Positions 15,980-24,688 of a DNA stretch of 64,000 nucleotides are shown here, one piece after another (position 1 is the first letter of the stretch; each line of letters starts with the position of its first letter). Under the pieces are notes generated by a model, which made no database searches, had not been told where the DNA came from, and saw only the letters and a program-made list of their open reading frames with translations. The translations under genes were made by a program, and so were the position numbers. This stretch comes from an uncultured Roseburia sp. (lineage in GTDB: Bacteria > Bacillota > Clostridia > Lachnospirales > Lachnospiraceae). The DNA lies in NCBI GenBank assembly GCA_947246475.1, contig CAMXSH010000005.1, positions 1 through 64,000 on the forward strand. Direction: 5' to 3'.

Positions 15980-16798
15980 GTGAGAATAGAGCGCATCAGT
16001 GATAATCAGATTCGATGCACCTTGAGTAAGCATGATCTGATCGAGCGTCATCTAAAGATCAGTGAACTGGCATACGGCTCTGACAAAGCAAAAGAGCTGT
16101 TTCGGGATATGATGGAACAGGCAAACATGGATTTCGGATTTGAAGCAGATGATATTCCTCTCATGATCGAGGCAATCCCTACCTCTAAGGAGTCCATTGT
16201 ACTCGTGATCACTAAGGTAGAGGATCCGGAAGAATTTGAAGAAAAATTTTCAAGATTTGGAAATATTGCAGATAAATATGATGACGATTCTGATGAAGCG
16301 GAGGAATATTATGATGAAGACTCCGATGAAATAGCAGAGGATGATTATCACGGAGATCTAATTAATTGTTTTGAACAATTAAATGATATTATTGAAAATG
16401 CTTCTGAATCTGAACACGGCACAGAATTTGTTCCTCTTCATGAGATCTTAAAAAAGAACAAAAAAAAGAAAGCCGCTGCTGAAACGGAGCAGAGACCAAT
16501 TCCACTGGAATTTGGAAGATTATATTCATTTTCATCCCTCAACTTTGCTATCGGTGCTTCAAAAGCCATTTACCGGTTCTACATGGGAAAAAACAGCATG
16601 TGGAAAGATGAAGATACCAGCAGATATTACCTGCTGCTGAACCGGCATGACGGTAAACTGCCTTTTGACCGGATCTGCTCCATTGTGAGTGAATTTGGTA
16701 AAAAAGAGGCGCTTACCTACGCCACACAGGATTTCTTCAATGAACATTACAAATTGATCTTAAAGGATGATGCGATCACCCGTCTGTCGCTTTTATGA
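15980..16798 (+). CDS. mecA: MecA-type adaptor protein
   Basis: 272-residue adaptor that presents substrates to the ClpC-ClpP protease. The N-terminal domain (about 1-80) has MRIERISDNQIRCTLSKHDLIER and AKELFRDMMEQANMDFGFEADDIPLMIEAIPTSKESIVLVITKVEDPEEFEEKF. A very acidic linker (about 100-125) and a lysine patch follow. The C-terminal domain has the Phe-rich pattern LYSFSSLNFAIGASKAI and ends with FNEHYKLILKDDAI. It starts with GTG after GGAAAGGAAG. Monocistronic. In Bacillus the protein controls competence; here the clients are unknown. Confidence 0.9.
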   Translation: MRIERISDNQIRCTLSKHDLIERHLKISELAYGSDKAKELFRDMMEQANMDFGFEADDIPLMIEAIPTSKESIVLVITKVEDPEEFEEKFSRFGNIADKYDDDSDEAEEYYDEDSDEIAEDDYHGDLINCFEQLNDIIENASESEHGTEFVPLHEILKKNKKKKAAAETEQRPIPLEFGRLYSFSSLNFAIGASKAIYRFYMGKNSMWKDEDTSRYYLLLNRHDGKLPFDRICSIVSEFGKKEALTYATQDFFNEHYKLILKDDAITRLSLL

Positions 16799-16831
16799 TG
16801 CGGGTTCATGATTTACACTTAGCGCATTTAC

Positions 16832-16880
16832 AAAAAGACAGCCCCTTTTTCTAGCATGAAAAAAGGCTGTCTTTTATAAT
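16832..16880. terminator. Bidirectional terminator between mecA and the DUF1858 gene
   Basis: AAAAAGACAGCC (16832-16843) pairs with GGCTGTCTTTT (16865-16875), extended by TTTTT/AAAAA inside the stem, with A and T runs outside. Confidence 0.9.
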
Positions 16881-16906
16881 TTGTCTATCCAACAATGCGA
16901 CCTCGT

Positions 16907-17119
16907 TTATACGCTTGCCTTATTTGCCAGATATTCATTTATTTTAGATACTAACTCATCACAGTCGATACCATGAACCATAGCTGCTTCTTCCAGGCTT
17001 TCTCCCTGAGAAGCAGGACACCCTACACAATGCATGCCAGATGCCATGAGTATAGCAGCAATCGTCTGATCCTTTGTAAGAATTTCACCAATAAGCATGT
17101 CCTTCGTAACTTCCATCAT
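16907..17119 (-). CDS. DUF1858 redox-disulfide small protein
   Basis: 70 residues from the ATG at 17119 behind GGAGG at 7 bp. It matches the hybrid-cluster-protein-associated (DUF1858, ScdA N-terminal-like) family: [49 protein letters not shown]. The CxxC pair in CVGC is the likely redox site. The family is linked by others to nitrosative stress or Fe-S metabolism; here it is divergent from a ferredoxin gene, about 170 bp apart, which suggests an iron-sulfur or redox role (inference). Confidence 0.88.
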   Translation of the reverse strand: MMEVTKDMLIGEILTKDQTIAAILMASGMHCVGCPASQGESLEEAAMVHGIDCDELVSKINEYLANKASV

Positions 17120-17153
17120 TTCTGATCCTCCTTTCAAAAACAGTACCACTTCG

Positions 17154-17182
17154 ATTATATTCACTTGCAGCACAAATGTCAA
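17154..17182 (-). promoter_or_regulatory. Consensus promoter of the DUF1858 gene
   Basis: On the minus strand TTGACA (17182-17177), 17 bp, TATAAT (17159-17154): an exact consensus sigma-A promoter. Confidence 0.85.
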
Positions 17183-17229
17183 GCTAGATTTAGTATATAC
17201 AAAACCTAATAGGTTCAATCAAATTTTAC

Positions 17230-17258
17230 TTGTATTTTTCCCCAATTTGTATTAGAAT
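17230..17258 (+). promoter_or_regulatory. Ferredoxin promoter
   Basis: TTGTAT (17230-17235), 17 bp, TAGAAT (17253-17258), 32 bp before the start codon. Confidence 0.65.
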
Positions 17259-17290
17259 GATGGTATCTACTAGAAAAGGAGGATATTATC

Positions 17291-17458
17291 ATGGCATACA
17301 CTATTACAGATGCTTGCATCAGTTGTGGTTCTTGTGCAGCTGACTGCCCTGCTGGAGCAATTTCAGAAGGTTCTGCACATTTTGAAATCGATGCTGACGC
17401 ATGTTTGGATTGTGGAGCATGTGCTTCTACATGTCCTACAGGCGCTATCGAGAACTAA
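17291..17458 (+). CDS. Clostridial 2[4Fe-4S] ferredoxin
   Basis: A short gene of 55 codons: MAYTITDACISCGSCAADCP at the N-terminus and two full CxxCxxCxxxCP motifs, the first at Cys9-Cys19 and the second at Cys38-Cys48 (CLDCGACASTCPTGAI). Each binds one low-potential [4Fe-4S] cluster; length and spacing are those of the classic clostridial electron carrier used by hydrogenase and pyruvate:ferredoxin oxidoreductase. The start has AAAGGAGG at 8 bp. Confidence 0.96.
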   Translation: MAYTITDACISCGSCAADCPAGAISEGSAHFEIDADACLDCGACASTCPTGAIEN

Positions 17459-17511
17459 TACAGTGTTACATATAAACTGTAATATCTCTTATAGCGGTTT
17501 GTAGAAAACCC

Positions 17512-17659
17512 CCCGAGCGTCACTTCGCGAGACCGCTCGGGTTCGCGGGTACACGCGAATACCTAGAGAATAAGCTCGTTGGTATTCTTACTTTACCTTC
17601 GCGTAAATAAAACAGACAGGAATCATTCTTACGAATCTCCTGTCTGTTTTATTTACGCG
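17512..17659. terminator. Cluster of hairpins between ferredoxin and pgi
   Basis: Consecutive inverted repeats: CCCGAGCG/CGCTCGGG (17512-17541); TTCGCG/CGCGAA just after it; GAATACC/GGTATTC near 17558-17588; and a perfect 22-bp stem (17600-17621 with 17638-17659) whose halves contain AAACAGACAGGA and its complement. A further small stem CCCACG/CGTGGG and a copy of the CAATGGCGCC motif follow at 17671-17694. They probably insulate two highly transcribed convergent genes. Confidence 0.8.
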
Positions 17660-17737
17660 GAAGGCACAAGCAATGGCGCCACCCACGAACGTGGGAAACT
17701 CACAAATTGTGTTTCTCACTGTTATGATCACTATTCA

Positions 17738-19087
17738 TCAAAGCCGCTTTAAAAGTTCTTCACGCTGCTCTTCAAACCCTGGTTTACCAAGAAGGGCAAA
17801 CATATTCTTTTTATAGCTCTCCACTCCAGGCTGATTAAAAGGATTCACTCCAAGAATATAACCGCTCACTCCACAGGCAAACTCGAAGAAATAAAACAGC
17901 TCCCCGAGATAAAATTCGTTCTGTTCTGGAACACGGATCACAAGGTTTGGTACATTTCCATCCGTATGAGCCAGCTGGGTTCCTTTCATGGCATTCTTAT
18001 TAACAAAATCCAGCGTCTTGCCAGCAAGATAATTCAGTCCATCCAGATCTACTGGCTCTTCCTTCAAAGTAATATCCATCGCCGGACTTTCCAGTTCCAT
18101 CACCGTCTCAAACATGATCCGGGATCCATCCTGGATAAACTGTCCCATCGAATGAAGATCTGTGGTCAGATCCACGCTGGCAGGAAAAATGCCCTTCTGA
18201 TCCTTTCCTTCACTCTCTCCGTATAACTGTTTCCACCACTCACTCACATAATGGAAAAATGGTTCATAATTCGCAAGGACCTCTACGGTTTTGCCCTTTC
18301 TAAGAAGGATATTCCGGATCGCCGCATATAATACTGAATTGTTTTCACCCACTGGGCTCTCCAGACAGAGCTTTCTCATACTCTGAGCTCCCTCCATCAG
18401 CAGATCCAGATCTGCGCCGCTCACTGCGATGGGAAGCAGTCCTACAGCTGTCAATACGGAAAAACGTCCTCCTACATCATCTGGCACCACAAAACTCTCA
18501 TAGCCTTCTTCCGTAGCAAGATTCTTCAGCGCTCCCTTTGCTTTGTCCGTGGTAGCATAAATTCTCTTTGCAGCCTCTTCCTTGCCATATTTATTCTCAA
18601 GCATTTCCTTAAATACGCGGAAAGCAATCGCCGGCTCTGTGGTCGTCCCTGATTTACTGATGATGTTCACAGAAAAGTCCCGATCCCCAATAGTTTCGAT
18701 CAACTGAGACAGGTAAGTTCCACTGATGCTGTTTCCTGCATAATATATCTCAGGTGTCTTACGCACGGACTTGTCCACACAGTTATAAAATCCATGTCTC
18801 AAAAATTCAATGGCAGCCCTGGCACCAAGATAAGAACCTCCGATACCGATCACAACCAGAACCTCTGAGTCAGACTGGATCTTCTGTGCCGCCTTTTTGA
18901 TCCTGTCAAATTCATCCTTATCATAATCTACCGGAAGATCGATCCATCCAAGATAATCATTTCCGGCACCACTTTTACTCACCAGAGTTTCCTTCGCTGC
19001 TGCCGCAATATCAGCCATAGACTTTACTTCATCATCACTGATAAACTTCTTTGCCAGTGAATAATCAAATGTAACATGCTTATTCAT
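17738..19087 (-). CDS. pgi: Glucose-6-phosphate isomerase
   Basis: Glycolytic enzyme converting glucose-6-phosphate to fructose-6-phosphate. 449 residues from the ATG at 19087 ([15 protein letters not shown], site AAAGGGG), the normal length for Gram-positive PGI. Signature patterns: [37 protein letters not shown], the substrate loop [21 protein letters not shown], and [29 protein letters not shown] with the catalytic region near the C-terminus. Monocistronic with its own promoter (19159-19187). Confidence 0.97.
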   Translation of the reverse strand: MNKHVTFDYSLAKKFISDDEVKSMADIAAAAKETLVSKSGAGNDYLGWIDLPVDYDKDEFDRIKKAAQKIQSDSEVLVVIGIGGSYLGARAAIEFLRHGFYNCVDKSVRKTPEIYYAGNSISGTYLSQLIETIGDRDFSVNIISKSGTTTEPAIAFRVFKEMLENKYGKEEAAKRIYATTDKAKGALKNLATEEGYESFVVPDDVGGRFSVLTAVGLLPIAVSGADLDLLMEGAQSMRKLCLESPVGENNSVLYAAIRNILLRKGKTVEVLANYEPFFHYVSEWWKQLYGESEGKDQKGIFPASVDLTTDLHSMGQFIQDGSRIMFETVMELESPAMDITLKEEPVDLDGLNYLAGKTLDFVNKNAMKGTQLAHTDGNVPNLVIRVPEQNEFYLGELFYFFEFACGVSGYILGVNPFNQPGVESYKKNMFALLGKPGFEEQREELLKRL

Positions 19088-19129
19088 ACTTCGCCCCTTT
19101 CTTTTCACTTCGAGAAATAAACTTTTGAA

Positions 19130-19187
19130 TTGGCACATTGTGCCAATCTGATAATTTCATTATATCAAACCGACTGCCAAAACACAA
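19130..19187 (-). promoter_or_regulatory. pgi promoter followed by a palindrome
   Basis: On the minus strand TTGTGT (19187-19182), 17 bp, TATAAT (19164-19159). About 13 bp downstream is TTGGCACATTGTGCCAA (19130-19146), an 8+8 inverted repeat around one base. It could be a repressor site or a leader hairpin. Confidence 0.6.
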
Positions 19188-19224
19188 GTCCAACCCGGCT
19201 TATGCAGCACAGCCCGGCGCTGCA

Positions 19225-19908
19225 TCAAACCATATATTCTTTTAACACTTCCTCTATAACAGCTTCTTCCTCTTTTGTAAATTCAAGTTTTACGGGGGGC
19301 TCATCTTCCTGTTTCATAGACAACAGTTCTTCCAGCTGCGCCCGCTCCTCCTCAAAATACTCTCTATGGTATTCTTCCATCTCTTCATGTTTAAATACCT
19401 GGTTCTCCAGCCTCGGTTTATAAATATTTTCCAGGTAATCCCGCACTTCTACCAGCAGCCGCTTTCTCCGGAACCGAAGATTTAAACATATGTCCTCCAA
19501 AATAATGATCCCACATATGGCGATTCCCACAAAAAGAAATTCCATCATCATTCTGCGGTCACTGTCCAGAACTGCTATGTACAAATTTGCAAGAAGACTT
19601 GTCAGAAGTGTAATTCCAAACATTACATCTCCCAAAACCTCCCAGGTGTAGAGATGAACTCCTGCTGCCCGGTAGGAATTCAAGTACTTGTCCACAAAAA
19701 TTTCAACATTCTCAACTCCCATTTTCAGTTGATAACATGTCTCAAATTTTTTCAGCAGCATTTTCATCAGCGGATGTTGGGATTTTCCCATCTGCCCGGC
19801 GGCCCGGATCAATCTCCGGTACATTCTGCTCACAAATAATTTGATCACAAAACATAAAAATCCAAATCCAATTATCAAATACATTACATCTCTCATATCA
19901 TACCTCAC
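19225..19908 (-). CDS. Membrane protein of unknown function
   Basis: 227 residues. An N-terminal helix (about 8-25, YLIIGFGFLCFVIKLFV) is followed by a basic segment. A hydrophobic pair lies in the middle (about 95-140, LLTSLLANLYIAVL and FLFVGIAICGIIILEDICL). The tail is long, charged and acidic (about 160-227, Glu-rich, probably helical). No family recognised. It lies about 150 bp after murG on the same strand, separated by the dyad at 19975, so it may be the last gene of the rhomboid-to-murG unit or separate. Confidence 0.6.
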   Translation of the reverse strand: MRYDMRDVMYLIIGFGFLCFVIKLFVSRMYRRLIRAAGQMGKSQHPLMKMLLKKFETCYQLKMGVENVEIFVDKYLNSYRAAGVHLYTWEVLGDVMFGITLLTSLLANLYIAVLDSDRRMMMEFLFVGIAICGIIILEDICLNLRFRRKRLLVEVRDYLENIYKPRLENQVFKHEEMEEYHREYFEEERAQLEELLSMKQEDEPPVKLEFTKEEEAVIEEVLKEYMV

Positions 19909-19974
19909 TTCCCGATAATTACAATTATCTGCCTTTTGGCACGAATTGTGACAGGAACGGCGGCACCGTCCTTT

Positions 19975-20009
19975 TGTACAGTATATCAGATCCCTGATAT
20001 TCCTGTACA
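19975..20009. promoter_or_regulatory. Long dyad TGTACAG...CTGTACA
   Basis: TGTACAGTATATCAG (19975-19989) faces CTGATATTCCTGTACA (19994-20009) with a two-base bulge. No T-run follows on either strand, so it looks more like an operator or RNA element than a terminator. Confidence 0.4.
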
Positions 20010-20060
20010 GATACCGCTGATATAATATGACATTTTCGTATGACAGGAAACGACAGACTT

Positions 20061-21128
20061 TTACTTTATTCTTACTTCCTCTATGATATCTGCTACTTTT
20101 ACCACCGCATTGTGCTGGTCGCTGGCTTCCATAGAGCGGACATAATCCTTTCTGCCCTCATAAACTTTTTTCACTGCCTCCAAAAGCCGGTCGCTGGTAA
20201 GTTCCTCTTCCTGGATCACATAACTAAAGCCCTGCTTTTCAAAGGATTCCGCATTTAAAATCTGGTCTCCCCTGCTTGCTTCCATGGACAAGGGGATCAA
20301 TATATTAGGCTTGTGAAGCGCCAGCAGCTCACAAATCGCATTGGCGCCGGCACGGGAAATAACAAGATCCGCTGCATCCAGAAGATCGCATAATTCTTTT
20401 TGAATATATTCAAACTGAACATATCCTTCCGTCCCTTTTAATGTCTGATCTACTTTATCCTTTCCGCACAGATGAATGACCTGATAATCCTTCAGCAATT
20501 CTGGAAGAATATCCCGGACAGCCTCATTTACACGGACAGAACCAAGGCTTCCCCCGATCACGAGAATCACCGGTTTGCCAGAGGAAAAACCACAAAAATC
20601 AAGACCTTTTAAACGATTGCCGGAAAAAAGTTCTTTTCGGATCGGAGATCCTGTAAGATGCGCCTTTTCCTCTGGAAGATGTGAAAGTGTCTCTGGAAAG
20701 TTGGCACAAACTGCCGTTGCCGACGGAAGGCAAAGCCGGTTGGCAAGTCCTGGTGAAATATCAGATTCATGAAGTACACAGGGAACCTTTTTCCTCTTTG
20801 CCGCCATGACGACAGGAACAGTCACAAAACCACCTTTGGAAAATATAACATCAGGCTTTATTTTTTTTATGATCCTGGCAGCCTCTACATAGCCTTTTAA
20901 TATTCTTGCCGGATCTGTAAAATTTTTCACGTCAAAATATCTGCGAAGCTTTCCGGAAGATATTCCATAGTATGGAATATCAAACTCCGCCATCAGTTTC
21001 GTCTCAATCCCGTCTTTGGAACCAATGTAATGAATCTCATATCCCCGCTTCTGAAGTTCAGGGATCAATGCTATATTCGGAGTCACATGCCCCGCCGTTC
21101 CCCCACCGGTCAGTATTATCTTCTTCAA
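20061..21128 (-). CDS. murG: UDP-GlcNAc-undecaprenyl-pyrophosphoryl-MurNAc-pentapeptide transferase
   Basis: Peripheral membrane GT-B glycosyltransferase making lipid II from lipid I. 355 residues. The glycine-rich loop TGGGTAGHVTPNIAL lies at the N-terminus, FSKGGFVTVPVVMAAK and LHESDISPGLANR in the acceptor domain, and LVIGGSLGSVRVNEAV, ISRAGANAICELLA and LIPLSMEASRGDQILNAESF in the donor domain. The start appears to be TTG at 21128 (no ATG is near), with GGGGG about 10 bp before it. It is 17 bp after the HIT gene, outside the usual division cluster. Confidence 0.95.
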   Translation of the reverse strand: MKKIILTGGGTAGHVTPNIALIPELQKRGYEIHYIGSKDGIETKLMAEFDIPYYGISSGKLRRYFDVKNFTDPARILKGYVEAARIIKKIKPDVIFSKGGFVTVPVVMAAKRKKVPCVLHESDISPGLANRLCLPSATAVCANFPETLSHLPEEKAHLTGSPIRKELFSGNRLKGLDFCGFSSGKPVILVIGGSLGSVRVNEAVRDILPELLKDYQVIHLCGKDKVDQTLKGTEGYVQFEYIQKELCDLLDAADLVISRAGANAICELLALHKPNILIPLSMEASRGDQILNAESFEKQGFSYVIQEEELTSDRLLEAVKKVYEGRKDYVRSMEASDQHNAVVKVADIIEEVRIK

Positions 21129-21145
21129 TCTTATCGAACCCCCAG

Positions 21146-21556
21146 TTATAGATTCTTTTTGATCTCATCTGCCACAGCCTGAAGATCTGGAGTTTCCCCC
21201 GGCTTCCACATAATATTTACACCATCTCCATAATATCGTGGAACCACATGTACATGAAGATGAAATACTGTCTGTCCGGCTGCCTCACCATTATTCTGCA
21301 GAATGTTCACCCCGTCACAGTTATAAGTCTTCATCAATGCAGTTGCAATCTTTTTCGCAATGGGAAATACCTTGGAAGCCTCTGCCTCATCCAGCTCAAA
21401 TATATTCGCCGCATGTTTTTTCGGCAGGATGATCACATGCCCCCTTGCCGCCGGATTCACATCCAGGATGGCGCGAAAGTCATCATCCTCGTACACTGCT
21501 GTGGAAGGAATCTCTCCCGCTATGATCTTACAAAAAACACAATTTTCATCTGCCAT
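21146..21556 (-). CDS. HIT-family nucleotide-binding hydrolase (HinT-like)
   Basis: 136-residue histidine-triad protein. It has the N-terminal zinc-like pair CVFCKIIAGEIPS, the ILPKKHAANIFEL strand, and the catalytic triad HLHVHVVPR near residue 100. Such enzymes hydrolyse adenosine phosphoramidates and similar nucleotides. Good site AGAGAGGT. Part of the minus-strand run rhomboid, flavodoxin-SCP2, HIT, murG. Confidence 0.95.
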   Translation of the reverse strand: MADENCVFCKIIAGEIPSTAVYEDDDFRAILDVNPAARGHVIILPKKHAANIFELDEAEASKVFPIAKKIATALMKTYNCDGVNILQNNGEAAGQTVFHLHVHVVPRYYGDGVNIMWKPGETPDLQAVADEIKKNL

Positions 21557-21582
21557 CTAAATTTACCTCTCTTTACAATTAT

Positions 21583-22569
21583 TTACAAAAAGCGGAATAC
21601 TGTATCAAAATTCCTTAGCACCTTAAAATTGCCCTGAGCAGATAATTCCCCTGACATAAAAGCATTTTGAAACGGTTTTTTACCAGCCAGAATATCATTG
21701 AATACTGCACTTTGAGTCTTCGCTGTTACATCTGGATCCTGGACACTGCCAAAATAGCACTTTAAGCGATCATTGTTCACCTCAATGACAAGACTCCTGT
21801 TCTCATCTGTCAGATCGATCTGAAATACTGCCTGCATATCATCCATTGGTACAAAATGTGATTTGAGCTCCGAAATATAACGGTCTGGGTTTTCTTCTCC
21901 ATCCAGCATTTCTTTAAACAGGTTTGCCAGTTCCTCGATATCTTCTTTCTGTTTTTTAACATAATGATCATTGGACACATAGGCTGAGAGCTGTTCGCTT
22001 TCCTGCGGTGTCAAAGACAGGGTGTTACTCCGCAGGACCGTTTTTTTGACCTGATAACTGCTGCTTGGAAATGCCACCATTTTCTTGGAAATGGTACGGT
22101 AAAAATTCTCCGCACATTTTTCAATCATCAGATTATAATCCGGATTTGTCTCGAATTCTACATGATTATCTACATAGGCGCATACTCCCTCACATGGGAC
22201 GCCGCCAAGCATCTCCCAGGCTTTGATCAGCGTAGTCTGTGCCTCTCTCTCCCCATAAGTCGTCGCCATAACCACGGGAAGCATATAAATACGCTGTATG
22301 CTTTCTTTATCTCCATAAAGCCAGCAGGCATCCAGAAACTGCTGCAGGTATCCGCCGATCCCAAGCCACTCTATGGATGCCGCAATTATCACACCATCCG
22401 CTTCTTTTAATGTCTTGGGTAATACCGAGATTCCGCTTTTGTCCTCATATAAATTATATCTTTCCACATTTACGCGAAGTTCATCCAGAACCTGCGAAAT
22501 TTTATCAATGGTAAATATGGTAGGATCATCTATGAGTCCACGGCCTCCATAATAAATATTTATGCGCAT
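21583..22569 (-). CDS. Flavodoxin-like reductase fused to an SCP2-like domain
   Basis: 328 residues. The N-terminal half (about 1-180) is a flavodoxin or NADPH-dependent FMN reductase fold (INIYYGGRGLIDDPT, ADGVIIAASIEWLGIGGYLQQFLDAC, VMATTYGEREAQ). The last ~100 residues (FQIDLTDENRSLVIEVNNDRLKCYFG...DVTAKTQSAVFNDILAGKKPFQNAFMSGELSAQGNF) are an SCP2 sterol-carrier-like fold that binds hydrophobic ligands. The start overlaps the rhomboid stop (TGATG), so translation is coupled. The fusion suggests reduction of a lipid-like or quinone-like substrate; the real substrate is unknown. Confidence 0.75.
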   Translation of the reverse strand: MRINIYYGGRGLIDDPTIFTIDKISQVLDELRVNVERYNLYEDKSGISVLPKTLKEADGVIIAASIEWLGIGGYLQQFLDACWLYGDKESIQRIYMLPVVMATTYGEREAQTTLIKAWEMLGGVPCEGVCAYVDNHVEFETNPDYNLMIEKCAENFYRTISKKMVAFPSSSYQVKKTVLRSNTLSLTPQESEQLSAYVSNDHYVKKQKEDIEELANLFKEMLDGEENPDRYISELKSHFVPMDDMQAVFQIDLTDENRSLVIEVNNDRLKCYFGSVQDPDVTAKTQSAVFNDILAGKKPFQNAFMSGELSAQGNFKVLRNFDTVFRFL

Positions 22570-23228
22570 CACATCACCCGTTCCTTTCTTATTGAAACTA
22601 TTCTTTTGATCAGGTACATTCCGATACAGAGCATAGCACCCGCCACAAACCCGCCCACATGTGCAAATTGGTCAACCTCTGGATACAGCTTTCCATAGTA
22701 CAGGTTCAAGGCAACATACGCTGTAAAACGAAAGATTTCCCTGCGCAGATTATTTTTGCGGTTTATGATAAGCAGCACAATAAATGCCCCCATCACCCCA
22801 TACACAGCGCCAGAGGCGCCACAGGAAACAATCTGGGCATTCTGGTTTAAATGAGCTGTCACAGACACAAGTCCGGCGGTAATTCCAGAAACCAGATAAA
22901 TACCTGCAAACCACAGTCTTCCAACGGCATTTTCCATCACATGTCCAAATATCACCAGGGATACCATGTTAAAAAACAGGTGCTCAATTCCAAAGTGAAG
23001 AAAGAAATGTGTAATAAGCCGATAGTATTCATGCTCTCTAAAAAAAGCCGGTGCATACATGCCTCCTGCCTCGATCATAAAATCAGGATCCAGAGTGGAA
23101 CCCTTCCACTCTGTTATGAAAAACACTGCAACGTTTATCATTGTGATCAGCACTGTAACCAGCGGAAACCTTTTCACTAAGGTGTTTTCTCGCAAATCGT
23201 AATCCTCCCGACTTGTCTTCCCAATCAA
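22569..23228 (-). CDS. Rhomboid family intramembrane serine protease
   Basis: 219 residues with six or seven membrane segments. It carries the rhomboid signatures: the YYRLITHFFLHFGIEHLFFNM loop, GASGAVYGVMGA with the nucleophile Ser, and the partner His in HVGGFVAGAM. No extra domain. First gene of the minus-strand run; a possible promoter TGGACT-17-TACAAT (23268-23240) faces it. Substrates unknown. Confidence 0.92.
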   Translation of the reverse strand: MIGKTSREDYDLRENTLVKRFPLVTVLITMINVAVFFITEWKGSTLDPDFMIEAGGMYAPAFFREHEYYRLITHFFLHFGIEHLFFNMVSLVIFGHVMENAVGRLWFAGIYLVSGITAGLVSVTAHLNQNAQIVSCGASGAVYGVMGAFIVLLIINRKNNLRREIFRFTAYVALNLYYGKLYPEVDQFAHVGGFVAGAMLCIGMYLIKRIVSIRKERVM

Positions 23229-23294
23229 AATATGTTAGTATTGTAGCATATTTTAGAGCAATAGTCCACAAGACTATTGAGAAATGAGGAAAAG

Positions 23295-24688
23295 ATGAAA
23301 ATTACCGTCCATGGGACACCGGCAAATACTAAATCCATACTTGATCTGCTAGAAGATCAAGGGATATCTCTGCCATGTAACTGCCACGGAGCAAATACCT
23401 GTGGGGGAAAGCAGTATGATTTTCCCTGTGACCTGATTCCTCATGAGGATATAACGGTGACGGTTCACCCCAGAGTATCTTTTAGCGGTCTGGCACTGTC
23501 CTCAGATCAAAACAACGATCATCTACCAGACACTCTGCTTATCGATCTTGGCACCACAACCATAGCGATGGTGTATTATAGTTCTTTACACAAAACAGCT
23601 TTTTATTCGGAAGTATTTCCTAATCCACAGCTTCCTTTCGGATCTGACGTGATCAGCCGTATCAAATATGATACGGAAGCCATTCACAAACATGAGTTAA
23701 CGCACATGATCTGTGAAACACTTTCTAAACATTATAATTCTTTTCTGGCTTCTCATAAAAATGTATCAATTGAGACCTGTCTCATCGGCGGAAATACCAC
23801 CATGATCCACCTTCTTCTGGGTCTTTCTCTAGAGAATATGACTGCCGCCCCCTTTACACCTGCCGATATTCCCCCGGACAAACTTAGTTTCCACCAGGGC
23901 AGTACAAAAATTCAGATTCTTCCGTGGCTGTCTGCTTTTATCGGAGGCGACATAGTATCCGGTATGCTTTATCTGAATTTTGACACACGGAAAGACACCT
24001 GCCTTCTGGTAGATCTGGGAACCAACGGAGAATTGGCACTTGTTTATGACCAGAAGATTTACACGGCAGGAACGGCAGCCGGGCCTGCCTTTGAAGGCGG
24101 CGGCCTTTCCTGCGGGACTCCGGCAGTCCCCGGCACGATATCCGATGTCAGCCACAAACCCAAACCATCGGCAACAAACTTCCAACTGGAATCTGCGGAA
24201 GTGGCGCTGTCAGCATCCTATCCCAGCTTCTCACATGCGGATACATGGATCCCTCTGGAATACTAACCGATAAATTCCCAGAGCACGGACTTATCCTTTC
24301 CCGGACACCTTCCGGGCAAACCATCCGGTTTACAAAACAGGACGTCCGCCAGATGCAGCTGGCGGCAGCTGCTATAGGCGCTGGTATCAATACATTATGT
24401 CATACTGCTGGAATTTCTGTTGATGATGTAGATCATCTCTACCTCGCCGGAGGACTGGGTTATCACATAAACATTTCCAAAGCGGATACTTCCGGAATGT
24501 TTTCTGGTGTAGAGACATCTCATATCCATGCAGTGGGAAACAGCTGTCTTCTGGGTCTTGCCACAGTTTCCCACAGACTAGACAGCCTTTCCCAGCGCAT
24601 AAAAGACATTCAGCAAAAATCCCATGAAGTCATTCTGGCAGATAATAATTATTTTCAAGAACAATTTATCCGTCACATGACCTACTAA
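23295..24688 (+). pseudogene. RACo/DUF4445-type ASKHA activator with N-terminal ferredoxin-like segment, frameshifted
   Basis: Family members are reductive activators of corrinoid proteins: an N-terminal [2Fe-2S] domain plus an actin-like ATPase. Here residues 1-60 hold a Cys-rich segment (LPCNCHGANTCGGKQYDFPC), and the ATPase core shows LLIDLGTTTIAMVYY, NPQLPFGSDVISRI, LIGGNTTMIHLLLGL and LLVDLGTNGELAL. Around 24160-24167 the frame breaks. The first frame runs into a stop at 24266, while the next frame continues the expected protein from 24167 (IGNKLPTGICGSGAVSILSQLL) through LAGGLGYHINISKA to 24688. One missing base in an A/C-rich stretch explains it: real pseudogene, recoding or sequence error. 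Start after TGAGGAAAAG. Confidence 0.8.
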
